The notes: a model not told the origin generated them from the letters alone. 64,000 nucleotides of DNA from Astragalus membranaceus (GCA_039519185.1 JAZGSX010000017.1:372001-436000), one strand, 5' to 3'. Counted from the stretch's first letter, positions 11,293 to 22,165 are shown. Program-made: numbers and translations.

Positions 11293-11836
11293 GGCAGTTT
11301 TTTTTGGTACCCCTGTAATACCAATTATCCCAAAAATACCCCTCAAAATTCTAAAATTTTCCGGGATTACCTCAAAAGAGGATAATTTCGGAAACCAATT
11401 TTTAGAGTTTTCCGGAATTACCTCAAAAGAGGTACTTTCGGAAGTCAAAAATGGCTTCTGGAAGTATGTAAAAAGAGGTATTTCCGGAATTCCCAAAAAA
11501 TGGCTTTCGGAACTATGTAAAAAAGGGTATTTCCGGAATGGAAAATCTTGTTTTGGAACTGTTTAAAAAAATTGACTTTTTACCCACGGTTTTGTCCGTA
11601 GGTAAACAGTTTTTATCAAAAAATGGACTTTTACCCACGGTTTTGTCCTTGGGTAAAAGTTTTTTTTTCAAAAGACTTTCCTAAAGTATGCTCATTTCCA
11701 GAAATCCTCAAAAAAAAGCGTTCAGAAATCATGTCTTAATAGGTAATTCCGGAAAGTTTTTTGAAATCAGAGGTAAATTCGTCCGTTTGGTATATTATGG
11801 GGGTATGGGGGATAATGAGGGGTAAAAAAAATAGCC
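11293..11836. mobile_element. Mutator-like MITE with nested TTCCGGAA palindromes
   Basis: The inverted ends GGCAGTTTTTTTTGGTACCC and (reverse complement) GGCTATTTTTTTTACCCC are flanked by the 9-bp direct repeat TTTCCTTTT at 11284-11292 and 11837-11845, the size expected for Mutator-like insertion. Inside are repeated ATTTCCGGAAT blocks with internal hairpins (TACCTCAAAAGAGGTA) and two copies of TTTACCCACGGTTTTGTCC. No transposase. It split the RLK1 upstream region. Confidence 0.75.
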
Positions 11837-11941
11837 TTTCCTTTTTTGTATCGGTGACCTTTTCAACCCAAAGAGTGTGATAAAATACAACTTCATCATT
11901 TACTTTTATAGTTTAACTAACGGTTAATAACATGCATTATG

Positions 11942-13754
11942 GTAAAATCAGTAGCTCAATCCATCCCAACCTATTGTATGAGCACATTCCTCATTCCTAC
12001 TTCTCTTGGAGAAGAAATGGAGCGAATGATTAACTCTTTTTGGCGGGGTTCGAATAGAAGTCAAGGGAGAGGTATTAATTGGCTTAGTTGGGATAAGCTA
12101 GCAATGCGTAAGGAACATGGGGGTATGGGCTTCCGTCATTTTCATATCTTCAATTTGGCGATACTAGGGAAGCAAGAGGGGATTTTTTGGCGATACTAGG
12201 AACATTGAGGTATGGGATTCCTCATTTTCATATTATAACACGCGTCTTCAAAGCTAAATACTTCCCAAGAGGGGATTTTTTGGGGGCTTCTCTAGGTCAC
12301 AACCCAAGTTATGTTTGGCGTAGCATCCACGCTTCACGGGTAGTTGTCAAGGAGGGTTTGAGATGGAGAGTAGGTGATGGTTCAAATATTAGAATATGGG
12401 ATGATCCATGGCTTCGCCGTTCTTCTAATGCGCATGTTACTACTCCTAAACCGGTGGACACTAGCTTAATTTTTGTTTCCCAATTATTGGACCCCTCTAC
12501 AAACGATTGGAATAGACATCTTATCAATGCCACTTTCAACGGTTCAGATGCTATGGAAATTGTTAATAAGCCTCGGTTAGCAGCTATTGAGGGGGACCGA
12601 ATGCTTTGGAAGTTCAGCTGCAGTGGTGATTATTCGGTCAAGTCTGCCTATTATCACGCTATGGATCGTCTTGTGGACTCCTCCCATCTTCGGGTGGCTG
12701 GAAACTGGAACAGCATCTGGTCTTTAAAGGTTCCAAATAAGCTGAAAATCTTATTGTGGCGTATTGCTCGCGGTTGTCTCCCTACGCGCTGCAATCTTCA
12801 AAGAAGGAGAGTCCCGTGTACGGAGGCTTGTCCTATGTGTAGCGAGTATCCGAAAAACGAATGGCACCTGTTTTTTGGCTATTCCAAGGCTCAAGATGTG
12901 TGGCGTCAAGCAAGTTTATGGGGCGCAATTTAGGATACATTCCTGGAAGCAGAAGGAGTGATTGAACTGCTATTTTCATTGCTGGGTAGTTTCGATTCAA
13001 GGGGAAGTTCTGATATTGCGTTTATTTTGTGGTCCTTGTGGCGGCGTCGCAATGATCAGGTTTGGAACAATGCTTGCAAGCCGATTGGTTCCAGCATTTT
13101 TGAAGCACGGCAGTGGCTTGGAGATTGGCTGAACCAGCGCGCAAATTCTCAGCAACATCAGCGTGTTCGCGTGAAACGTTGTGGTCTTGGTATGTGCAGT
13201 CGGGATCACGTGGGTTCTTTTGTTGCTACCAAAACTGTTTGTATTAACGGCTTTCTATCACCTCCAATGATTGAGGCAGTCGGATTATTAGAGGCATTAC
13301 AGTGGATATCTCAGCAGGGATTACTTCACGTTGATATAGAGTTGGATTGCAAGCAGGTTGTGGATGCAGTCAAAGGAAGACTTAATTTATCTACGGAGCT
13401 AGGAGTCATTATTTCCTCATGTCGTTCTTTAATTACTTTTTTACATAATTGCACTCTCAGTTTTTTTTGATAGACAATGTTAGTGGGGTGGGGGAAATGT
13501 TAGTTTCCCGGGTTTGAACCCGGGACCTCATTCTTGCACTCATTTGGTGCACTCCTTCGGTATCCTTTAGCTCGCCAACTGAGCTACCTTCTTGGGATGC
13601 ACTCTCAGTTTTATTCGGAGGCAAACCAATTGTGTTGCTCATAGCCTAACTAGGACGGCTCAATCTTATGCTAGTCACCACTATCATTTTGTTATTCCTC
13701 GTTGTGTTTCAACCTTATAATTAATGAAATCGCTTGAGTTGGTTCGCTTAAAAA
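11942..13754 (+). pseudogene. 5'-truncated LINE (RT C-terminal part and RNase H)
   Basis: This is the 3' end of a plant non-LTR retrotransposon ORF2. It begins in the region after the reverse transcriptase core (MVKSVAQSIPTYCMSTFLIP, then INSFWRG and GINWLSWDKLAMRKEHGGMG). It continues with VTRVFKAKYFPRGDFLGASL and the zinc-binding zf-RVT region (WSLKVPNKLKILLWRIARG, CPMCSE...WHLFF), and ends with an RNase-H-like domain (ELDCKQVVDAVKG). A 13-bp target duplication AACATGCATTATG flanks it (11929-11941 and 13755-13767), and a short A-run precedes the right copy, as expected for LINE insertion. Frames are broken at about 12199 (local duplication of GGCGATACTAGG) and about 12933. A SINE interrupts the end. 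It inserted in the former divergent promoter of RLK1. Confidence 0.85.
13465..13597 (-). mobile_element. Complete SINE inside the LINE
   Basis: Read on the minus strand it starts TCCCAAGAAGGTAGCTCAGT (A box TAGCTCAGTTGGCGAG), has the B box GGGTTCAAACCCGGG, and ends in a T/A-rich tail. A perfect 15-bp direct repeat, TGCACTCTCAGTTTT, lies at 13450-13464 and 13598-13612. Excision restores the LINE RNase H frame, so it inserted after the LINE. Confidence 0.9.
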
Positions 13755-14092
13755 AACATGCATTATGTAACATCACAACGTCACGAAATGAATAATAGTC
13801 TAAAGTACATTTTTCTTTTTCTTTGGCTTTATTTCCTCAATTTGAGCATTGATCCTACCTACCTTCTGTTGTAATTCAGAGATAATCTGTGTATATTAAT
13901 ATTATTCAAATCTATTAGTCAGCGTGTTCTAGTAAAAGGGTTGAATTATATGAGCAGTAGTTGTGACTTAGTTAGATGACGGTGGAAGAATTATAGTCTG
14001 CGTTCACATGCATCCAAGATTAGCCAGCCAATTGCACATGGTGGAAGAATTAGTCAGTGACGGGAAGATCACACGTTTCTAAAATACTCGCA
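13755..14092 (+). promoter_or_regulatory. Relic promoter of a lost secreted-peptide gene (unit 1)
   Basis: This is the reverse complement of the region upstream of the peptide genes at 21.8-22.1 kb and 37.7-38.0 kb, including the stretch that ends CACACGTTTCTAAAATACTCG. The homology stops at 14092, just before the place of the paralogues' TATA box and first exon, and no peptide exon follows. It is the far half of what was the intergenic region of a head-to-head peptide/RLK1 pair. Confidence 0.75.
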
Positions 14093-14229
14093 TTGCAAGC
14101 CCACCATAGAAGCTACGGTTACATGACCAATTATAAAGTATCCAAGAATTATAAATACCGAGTGATTTATTTACACTAAATAGAAACAACAAAAATAAGT
14201 CGTCCAGGATACATTGATTTACTAAAAAA

Positions 14230-14345
14230 AGAAACAAGGGAAAATTAACTTTCGGGGTTTGAACACAAAAACTCTTTCTTGCACTCTTTTAGTGAACTCC
14301 TCCAATATCTCTTTGCTCGCCAATTGAGCTACCTACTTGGGATTG
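14230..14345 (-). mobile_element. SINE, same family
   Basis: The minus strand begins TCCCAAGTAGGTAGCTCAAT and has a B-box-like GTGTTCAAACCCCG followed by a T-rich tail. It abuts the left end of the next element and appears to have replaced its terminus. No clear target duplication was found. Confidence 0.65.
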
Positions 14346-15262
14346 GTTTTTTATCTTTGTTATAGGTTTCATTTTGGTTTTTTTTTTTGGCCCGTTTTGG
14401 TCCTCATCTTTCATTTTCGTTTCATTTTGGCCTCTACCGTCGGTTGAAGTTAACAAACGACACGCTCACAGTTGACGTGGCGTCTTAAGTGTCAACTATT
14501 ACGTAGCAAATAAATGTATTATTTAATTTAAAATAATTTTACACATAGGCATTTAAGTTTTTAAAATTTTAAAAACACAAATTAACAAAACTCTTAGAAT
14601 GTACATATCCAAGAAATTCTAATCTACTCTCTAGATCTCATTTTCCTCAAGATCATCACGTAGGTAGGAAGAACCTGTTCAGATTGAAGGGCAAAGCATA
14701 AAATTCTTCATTTCTATTATCACCTTTAAATGTTCTAAACTTCATCCACCACCATGGCATTCCTCGATCTTGCTTTGACTTTTCAACCTCAAGAGTGTTG
14801 TCTAGGAACACTGCTTCGGTGTTGGTCTTCTTATACCTTCTTTGAGACTGAAGAGAAGATTGTCGTTTTTCTGTCAATGAGAGAGATCGAGATTTGGAAA
14901 GAAGAACTCTGTGAAGATGAACAGATCTGGAAAAAAACTCTGTTTAGTTTTAATGTTTTTAGTTTTTTGTTAATTTGTGTTTTCAAAATTTTAAAAACTT
15001 AAATGTCTATGTGTAAAATCATTTTGAATTAAATAATACATTTATTTGCCACCTTATTTAATGAATGACATGTCATACATGAAATTTAAGACGCCACGTC
15101 AGCAGTTAACTGCCAGCGTGGCGTCTCTTAACTTCAATTTACGGCAGGGACCAAAATGAAACAAAAATGAAAGATGAGAGACCAAAAAGGACCAAAAAAA
15201 TATAAAAGACCAAAATAAAACCTAAAGCAAAGATAAGACTAAAAATGCTATTTAGCCTAATC
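14346..15262. mobile_element. Long-TIR Mutator-like non-autonomous element
   Basis: The two ends are inverted copies over more than 200 bp (left about 14346-14590, right about 14970-15262). Shared parts include TTCATTTTCGTTTCATTTTGG, the GACGTGGCGTC box and CATTTAAGTTTTTAAAATTT. The right terminus ends ...TTTAGCCTA; the left terminus has lost the matching TAGGCTAAAT. The interior (about 14600-14960) has a short minus-strand open frame (14656-14877, 73 codons, no family recognised) that could be a captured gene piece. A related left end is at 22166. Confidence 0.7.
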
Positions 15263-16615
15263 TATATGTTTCTTAAATGTGAAACATATATTGTGCATTA
15301 ATACACCCAAAACTTTAATAATTGATCGTCCATTTCTTCTAAGAAATTGAGAGGATCTTTACTCGTTTTAGCCCAAAAATGGCTCAGAGTTTAAACTCTA
15401 AATTTCTTTTCTTTGAACGATAACTCTGAGGGAGGAACTTTGTTCTTTAGTTATGGGTTCTCTAACTATTTCAAAGAGTGTTAGACTAGGTGAAAAAGAC
15501 GTGTAAGATTATCTAAGACTAAACATAAGGATAAATAGCAAGTAAAAGGAAAGTAAAATGCATGAAAAAATGTAAGTTTGATTGATTGGTCGTGTCTTTA
15601 CAAATGTACAAGCTAGGAGCTAACCATCGTTGGATCGACTAAGATCAACGAACAATAACTTTCACACACCCTAAAAACTAGGAGAAGTGCTCCACAGCAC
15701 CCACTAGCACGGAAAGTGGGTATATTTTTTAGACGCCTTTCCCACATTCTTCTTCAACCCTTCTACGCTTCAATTGTTCATATGCTTCACTTACTTTCTC
15801 CCAAAACAAACCCATTTGCCTCGGCCATATGGTATCATCACCTGAAAAATTCACTATGCCCTCAGTTATCAACTCCTCTATTGAGCTATTCCTTAGCCGA
15901 GCTACTTACTCTCAGCAAGCTGAGCCATCTTCTTAGTTCCTTAACATGGGTTTAGTGTTCAAGCTCCACTACTACACCTTCCCAAGGATAGCCTTTTTTT
16001 TGCCTCCCTAGACAAACATTTCTTCATTAAATCCCCTAGTTGTCTTTACAACAAGTTGTCCTTCATCAAAATGATGGTTATTAGCTGATGAAAACTTACC
16101 ACTTCCAATTTTGTGCAACCCATGTTCCCATTTTCTCTTCATAAAGCCTATCCCTTGTCTACCCAGTTGAGGTTACCAACATTTCCATGTGGTTGCTCTT
16201 CTTTGAAATAGTAGGAGAAAGTAGAAAGAAGAGGGTAAACCTAGGCCATTTGTACAATAACTTGGGCAAATCGACTCCAGTGGACTCAGTTGGGCCCATG
16301 CCTTGGCTAGGCTCTTCTTCAGCCAACAACTTAGCAGATATTGAGTGTTAACTGAAATAAAATGTTACTTTCTATTATGATATAATTATGCTTTTTGACT
16401 TCAAAAGTAAAGTAGATTGAATTTTAAGAGATTTTTTATTGGTTATTTACACGTTTTCTCGCTGATGATGGCCGTGGAAGATGATCAAAACTTACAGTAA
16501 AATTTATTGTTATGCACTCATTCAAAGCAAACAAAAAATATTTGGCTACGCAAAGCAAACAAAGTTTCTTATGAATGACTAGGACACATCCATTAAAATT
16601 ATTCTTTCACTTATT
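15263..16615. other. Intergenic, no gene recognised
   Basis: No open frame with family features. The part around 15950-16200 looks like degenerate coding sequence on the minus strand but is interrupted and was not identified. Confidence 0.4.
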
Positions 16616-16619
16616 TAAA

Positions 16620-17924
16620 TTGAGAGCTAAAAGGTCTTATCAGAGACCATAAGCCGGCCATTATATTCGTTATGGAAACCAGAGCCCATAAGGAGAGAGT
16701 AGAGAGTAGAGAAGATTAAAAGAAAATATAGGTACCAACATGTGTTTAGTGTTGAAGCTCAAGGCTCCTCAGGTGGCCTTGCCTTGCTATGGAATGACTA
16801 CTATGAACTCCAAATCCTGGAGCATTGTCCTAACTATATTCATGTTGTTGCTAAAGAAAGAAGGTCAGGAACGTGTTTTGAAATATCCTTCATTTATGGG
16901 AATCCCACATTTGTTAAAGGCTCTTATGGGCCAAAGTGGCTAGACTGAAACCTATTAGAGATGGTCCTTGGTGTTGTGTGGGAGACTTTAATGAGATGTT
17001 GAGTAATGCTGAAAAAGATGGTATGCATGATGTTGAACCTATTAGGATGAGACTGTTCAAGGAATTTCTAGTATCCACTGGGCTGATTGACTTCAAGTTA
17101 CAAGGATGTAGATTCACCTGGATAAGCAATCCTAGAAATGGGTTTATTACTAAACAGAAAATTTGTGTCTTGGCCAACTGGACCTGGAGGGAATCCTTTC
17201 CTCATGCTACTGCCACTGCTCTTCCAATCCTTAATTCTGATCACTCTCCCATTTTACTCAAACCAAACCCCCCAATACTAAGTGGCAGATCCTTCAAGTA
17301 TGAAGCAATCTGGAAGGAACATGAAGATTGTAGAGCTGACTTTACAACTGGATGGAACAAAGACAGTAAAGATGATCCTTGGTCTAATTGGAATTCTAAA
17401 GTCAAAGCTTGCTCAAACCACTTGAAACAGTGGCACAAGAAGACCTTCTCTAATGCTGCAAAAGAAATCCAAAGGCTGTCTACTCAAATTATGGTGGAAA
17501 TTAATAAACCTAACACTGGTACATATTGGGTTTGGGTAGATTTTGCAAGGAAAGAGGTTGATAAGTTATGGAAGCAGGAGGAGATCTACTGGGGTCAAAG
17601 ATCAAGAGTTAAGTGGTTGAAATGGGGAGATAAAAACTCAAGATTCTTTCATGCCTCCACTGTGCTAAGGAGGGATAGAAACAAACTGCTTACAATCAAG
17701 AATGAAGAGGGTGACTGGCTGGAAGGGCAGAGTCAGGTTATCGAGGGAGTGTGGACCTATTATGATAAGTTATATTCGGATGAACATCCAACTGGTGTTG
17801 AGCAGTGTCTAAGTGTAATCCCTAAAAGCATAACTGATGAAATGAATGTGGTTTTGATAGCTCCAGTCACCTTCAAAGAGGTGGAACATGCCGTTTTTGA
17901 GCTTGGAACTTATAAAGCTCCAGG
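16620..17924 (+). pseudogene. LINE ORF2 endonuclease region, interrupted
   Basis: This is the N-terminal part of a plant LINE ORF2: LIRDHKPAIIFVMETRA, then SGGLALLWNDYYE, PWCCVGDFNEML (endonuclease metal-binding Asp/Asn region), FTWISNP and LPILNSDHSPIL (the SDH active-site signature). It continues into the linker and first RT block (YWGQRSRVKWLKWGDKNSRF, then FELGTYKAPG). Single-base frame changes occur near 16640, 16695 and 16930. At 17924 the frame stops within the conserved KAPGPDG motif, because a Gypsy LTR begins there. The rest of this LINE was not found in the window. Confidence 0.85.
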
Positions 17925-18720
17925 TGTAACACCCCTTTTCTACCCGTTAATTTAATTGGAAAATATCAGAGTTTTCAAAATTTCTTTTCACCGCAAAGGA
18001 TGTTACACATACTTCAATAAAACCACACTTCTCAATGAAACAGCTCAAAACATATTATCCAGGTATTACGTAGCACATCACAAAAAGGCGAATCTCAAAA
18101 CCACAATTATCATCGCAAGAATACTCAACGTCAATAAAAATCATCTAAGCAGCGGAATAATAAAATAAAACAGAACTGTCAATAAAACTTAACAACCAAA
18201 AACATTCATGATATAAGTTCGCCCCACCCCCTGAGTGCTACGTATCAGAGCGTGACGACTCGACTCGAATTAGTGAAGGTACCTAGTCCTTCACTCGCAA
18301 TCACTTGCACGTTACCGCATGGGGGTAACATTCAAACAGAAGGGTGAGTCCAATTCAATTCATATAATAAAACATATGATAAATAATAAGTCTAGTCACA
18401 GCTCTAAATGAATCACATCACCACAATAACTCATCACTATGTCATGTAGGCGTATGAGATGCAACCCACTCGCGGGCATATGCATGAGGTACCTTTTCAC
18501 AAACGTCGCTTAGCCATAAAGGCCTCATCGTCACTTAGCCACTCAGGCCTCAAAACGTCACTGGGTTTATGCATATGGGGCATGAGACACTATGACATGC
18601 ACCACTCACAAACACACAAATACTCAAATGCACAAATCGCAGTCAACTATGTGACCCATCACTTACCGGTTTGCCAAATAAGAGGCACAGCACCTGCAAA
18701 TTCACAATTCACACAACAAC

Positions 18721-18800
18721 AACATCACTTAGCCTTTTAGGCCTTAACATCACTTAGCCTTTTAGGCCTTAACATCACTTAGCCTCTCGGGCCTCAAACG
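18721..18800. repeat. 25-bp tandem repeat in the LTR
   Basis: Three copies of AACATCACTTAGCCTTTTAG plus GCCTT start at 18721, 18746 and 18771. Diverged relatives (CACTTAGCCACTCAGGCCTC) are at about 18530. Confidence 0.85.
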
Positions 18801-18849
18801 TCCCTGGGTTTCATCATCACTCTTACACAGATGTCATCAACTCACACAA

Positions 18850-19255
18850 TAGCCACTGAGGGCAAAAACGTCATTTACTAGCCACCAAGGGCATCATCGT
18901 CATTTACACGTCACTATAAATAATAATAGCCACTAAGGGCAAAATAGTCATTTACACGTCATTATAAATAATATTAGCCACTAAGGGCAAAACAGTCATT
19001 TAACTAGCCACTAAGGGCATCATCGTCATTTACACCTCATTATCAATAATATTGGCCACTAAGGGCAAAACTGTCATTTACTCGTCATTAGAAAGAACAT
19101 TAGCCACTAAGGGCAAAACAGTCATTTACACGTCATTATAAATAATTTTTTAGCCACTAGGGGCAAAACAGTCATTTACACGTGATTATAAATAATATTA
19201 GCCACTAAGGGCAAAACAGTCATTTAACTAGCCACTAGGGGCATCATCGTCAAAA
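18850..19255. repeat. AGCCACTAAGGGC tandem array in the LTR
   Basis: About ten units of AGCCACTAAGGGCAAAACAG / AGCCACTAAGGGCATCATCG. Most are followed by TCATTTACACGTCATTATAA, giving unit lengths of about 30-60 bp in two alternating forms. Confidence 0.85.
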
Positions 19256-19554
19256 TCATCATTTTTGACATTACTTCGTTAAAACCACGGGTCGTACGCA
19301 AAAGAGAATTTTTAAAGACACCCAAAACATCTTTTCATTGTCACAGCAACGGTCACCGGGAACAGCCACTTGGGGCGCCCCAGCAACCTTCAGAAATAAT
19401 AAGTTTTTATTTTTAAAAATGGGACACGCAGATGGACAACTGAAAATGCTTCACAACGCTTTTTGAATCGTTCAAAACGGATGTCCGAGTCAAAAGATAT
19501 AGCGAAAACAGTTTTCGAAAACATTTTGGAACATCCTGAAAACTGGCACCATGG

Positions 19555-19800
19555 GCGCCCAGCAAGGCGCAACACACACACGGGCGCCCAGCGCCCAGCG
19601 CTGGCACCCAGCGCCTCAGCGCAACACGCAACGCAACACACACGGGCGCCCAGCGCCTTGGCGCAACACAGGAACACGCGCACACGGGCGCTCAGCGCCC
19701 AGCGCCACACACGCACACGGGCGCTCAGCGCCCAGCGCAACACCCAGCAACACGCGCACAGCGCCCTTGGCGCCCAGCACAGGGCGCCTGGCGCCCAGAA
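19555..19800. repeat. GC-rich GGGCGCCCAGCGCC repeats in the LTR
   Basis: Dense short repeats of GGCGCCCAGCGCC and CACACGGGCGC, with many GGCGCC palindromes, in an otherwise AT-rich region. Apparent long open frames on both strands here are a by-product of the composition. Confidence 0.85.
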
Positions 19801-20483
19801 CAGTCCCAACCCCAGATTTTCACACAAATTTAGCACAAACATCATTTTTCTCAAATTGTTTCTTGACTCAATTTCAACATACACTACAACCATCAAGGAT
19901 ACACATCTAAATCATCAAAATTATACACCCACCATTCGAATTCAACAACAATTCCAAGTACATCATGGATCACGCATATAGCAACATCAAGAACATGATT
20001 TCGTAAACATCATACAATCGAAATTACATCTAGGCTATCACTACTTAGGATCTATCATAGGAATTATTATAGAAATCGATAGGGCTCCCCTTACCTCGAA
20101 TTTGAAGAATAGGATCTCTAGAGACGATCACGAACGGAACCACGGCAACCGGATCACGTTCTCCTTTTCTCCTTGAGGCTTGCGAATCTTCTCTTCTCTT
20201 CTCCCTATCTACGGCGCGCCTCTTCTCCTTTTCTCTCTTGTCTCCAATTTTCGCAAATGGTTACAACAAACCCTAACCCCTAAGCACTTGTCCACTTCGC
20301 ATATGATTAGAGTCATGGGCTTGGGCTTCTCACTTAAGCGCAAGTCCATTTAGTTTGGCACCTCCACCATCTAATACTTCCTACACATATTAATATAATT
20401 CTAATTAATTAAATTATACCCAGAATTAATTAAATGCCTAAATACTTAATTAAATAAATTAATTAAATATTTAGGGCGTTACA

Positions 20484-20937
20484 ACTCTCCCCCACTTAGA
20501 ATATTTCGTCCTCGAAATTTACCTGATCAAATAATTCTTGGTAGGACTCTCGCATCTTGCCCTCTAGCTCCCAAGTCATACTCTCGCCGGCAGCTCCTAG
20601 CCAAACCACTTTCACTAATGCAATCTCTTTGCCTCTAAGCGCTTCCACTTCCCGATCTTCAATCCGTACGGCATTGTCTCCACAGTGAGATTATCCCGCA
20701 CCTCTACATCATCCATATGGATCACATGAGATGGATCCGAAACATACTTCCGAAGTTGCGACACATGAAATACGTCATGCAAATTCGAAAGATTTGGCGG
20801 TAAAGCCACTCTATACGCCACATTTCCGACTCTTTCAGAGATCTGATAGGGACCAACAAATCGAGGAGTGAGCTTCTTCGATTTCAATGCTCGACCAACA
20901 CCGGTAATAGGAGAAACCCTCAAGAACACATGCTCAC
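20484..20937 (-). pseudogene. C-terminus of Gypsy (Tekay-type) polyprotein
   Basis: The minus strand encodes the end of a chromovirus integrase and its chromodomain: KKLTPRFVGPYQISERVGN, YRVALPPNLSNLHDVFHVSQ (the typical LHDVFHVSQLRKY), then after a one-base deletion near 20670 the frame goes on as REVEALRGKEIALVKVVW and WELEGKMRES, ending FEDEIF before the PPT. The left part is joined to the 3' LTR. The element is cut at 20937, exactly where the duplicated peptide segment begins, so only the 3' end remains. Confidence 0.85.
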
Positions 20938-21419
20938 CCTGGAGTGAATATGTTTTAGGTGTATCATTGGCACACGATTTGTTTTTTTGGCAACAATTGT
21001 CAGAGTCAGACGATTTGGTTTTGGTGCGTTTGTATTATCTTTCGCTTACCTATAGGTGCTAATAATATTAAAAATTCTCAAAGTTGCCATTCTGAAAACT
21101 AGCATATACCAAGAAATTGGACCAGCTTCTATTTCTCAACCGAAAGTTAACCCATTAATCGGTGACAACATCCTTCAGAAAGTAATTCAGTTGACAAGCT
21201 GATAGTAAATACGATGTTATTATTTTAATACATTCATATGGTTATGGCGGACTGATATTACATATGGTTGCCTTGAAGCATCATGGTACATGCCACCATG
21301 TTATGCTAACATAAGATATATTGTATAATTCCTTAACTAGAAAATCATATCAAAACCAATGCTAACATATCACAGCATTCTGAGTAGATTTGTCCTTTAT
21401 GTGGTTATATAAAATTTCC

Positions 21420-21772
21420 TTACGGTGACCCTCCAATACCAGGCCATGTTGGGTAACCTGCAATTGGGGGATAATTTTGGAAAAGTTTTCGACCTGCATC
21501 ATATAAAAATTCAATGAATTAATGAAACTAACAGGATGGGAAAATTAGAGTTAAGGAAAACTCGAATAAGCATATATATGGTTATTTTTTAGTAGATCAA
21601 AGTGTGTGCTGCAAACTACATAAACAGCATGCATGCATGCATGCATCAACTTACCGTGTTTGAAATTGATTTGAGCAGCACTACCCAACGAAGACGACAT
21701 GAGTAATAAAAGTATCGCTAAAAGAGCAGCAAACGACATCAATTTGGAGGCACTGACTTTGAGGATGCTCAT
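21420..21772 (-). CDS. Small secreted peptide, two exons (peptide 2)
   Basis: A 63-residue precursor. Exon 1 (21772-21655) encodes MSILKVSASKLMSFAALLAI and the rest of a strong signal peptide ending near SSLGSAAQ, then INFKH. Exon 2 (21493-21420) encodes GRKLFQNYPPIAGYPTWPGI plus GGSP and a stop. The intron is GTAAGT...GCAG in phase 1. The predicted mature peptide would be about 30 residues: basic, then rich in Pro, Gly and Tyr. No known family was recognised; the conserved feature shared with two other copies is K-L-F-Q followed by an aromatic/Pro-rich tail. The start is chosen because a TATA box (TATAAAT, 21852-21846) lies about 75 bp upstream, which puts two further in-frame ATGs at or before the transcription start. 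It reads away from the adjacent receptor promoter. Confidence 0.75.
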
Positions 21773-21845
21773 TTTTAACAAAAGATTGCAACTAATTATT
21801 AATTGCAAGTTTGAGGATGTGAAGTACATCATTTGGAGAATATGA

Positions 21846-21852
21846 ATTTATA
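21846..21852 (-). promoter_or_regulatory. TATA box of peptide 2
   Basis: TATAAAT on the minus strand, 74 bp before the ATG, at the same place as in peptide 3. Confidence 0.6.
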
Positions 21853-22165
21853 GATGGATGGAGATACGAGTATTTTAGAAACGTGATCTTCCCGTCACTG
21901 ACTAATTCTTCCACCATGTGCTATTGGCTGGCTAATCTAACTAAAATTCAACCCTTTTACCTAACACGGTGACTAATAGATTTGAATAATATTAATATAC
22001 ACAGATTATCTCTGAATTACAACAGAAGGTAGCTAGGATAAATGCTCAAATTGAGGAAATAAAGCCAAAGAAAAAGAAAAAAATGTACTTTAGACTATTA
22101 TTCATTTAGTGACGTTGTGATGTTACATAATGCATGTTAATTATTACCTGATAGTTAGACTATAA

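Larger units (their letters stand above)
17925..20483 (-). mobile_element. LTR of a Tekay/Del-type Gypsy element
   Basis: A 2.56-kb LTR with inverted ends TGTAAC...GTTACA. On the minus strand it is preceded by the purine tract AGTGGGGGAGAG, which makes it the 3' LTR. It is inserted in the LINE at KAPG. It contains three repetitive blocks: 25-bp units, AGCCACTAAGGGC units and GGCGCC-rich units, annotated separately. The open frames in it are low-complexity and not considered genes. Confidence 0.8.
20938..22165. repeat. Segmental duplication, copy 2 (peptide unit)
   Basis: Starts CTGGAGTGAATATGTTTTAG and runs nearly identical to 36671-38040, with scattered substitutions, a different peptide second exon and a missing block of about 55 bp at the right. 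It contains the 3' flank, both exons and the upstream region of a peptide gene. It ends at a Mutator-like terminus (TAGGCTAAATA) at 22166. Confidence 0.9.

Noticed and set aside
11939..12199. Separate small gene
   Set aside because: It is the C-terminal part of LINE reverse transcriptase bounded by a target duplication.
12309..12539. Minus-strand open frame
   Set aside because: Shadow of the LINE coding frame.
19390..19981. Long open frames on both strands
   Set aside because: Product of the GGCGCC repeats in the Gypsy LTR; Ala/Arg/Cys or Thr/His low-complexity, no domain.
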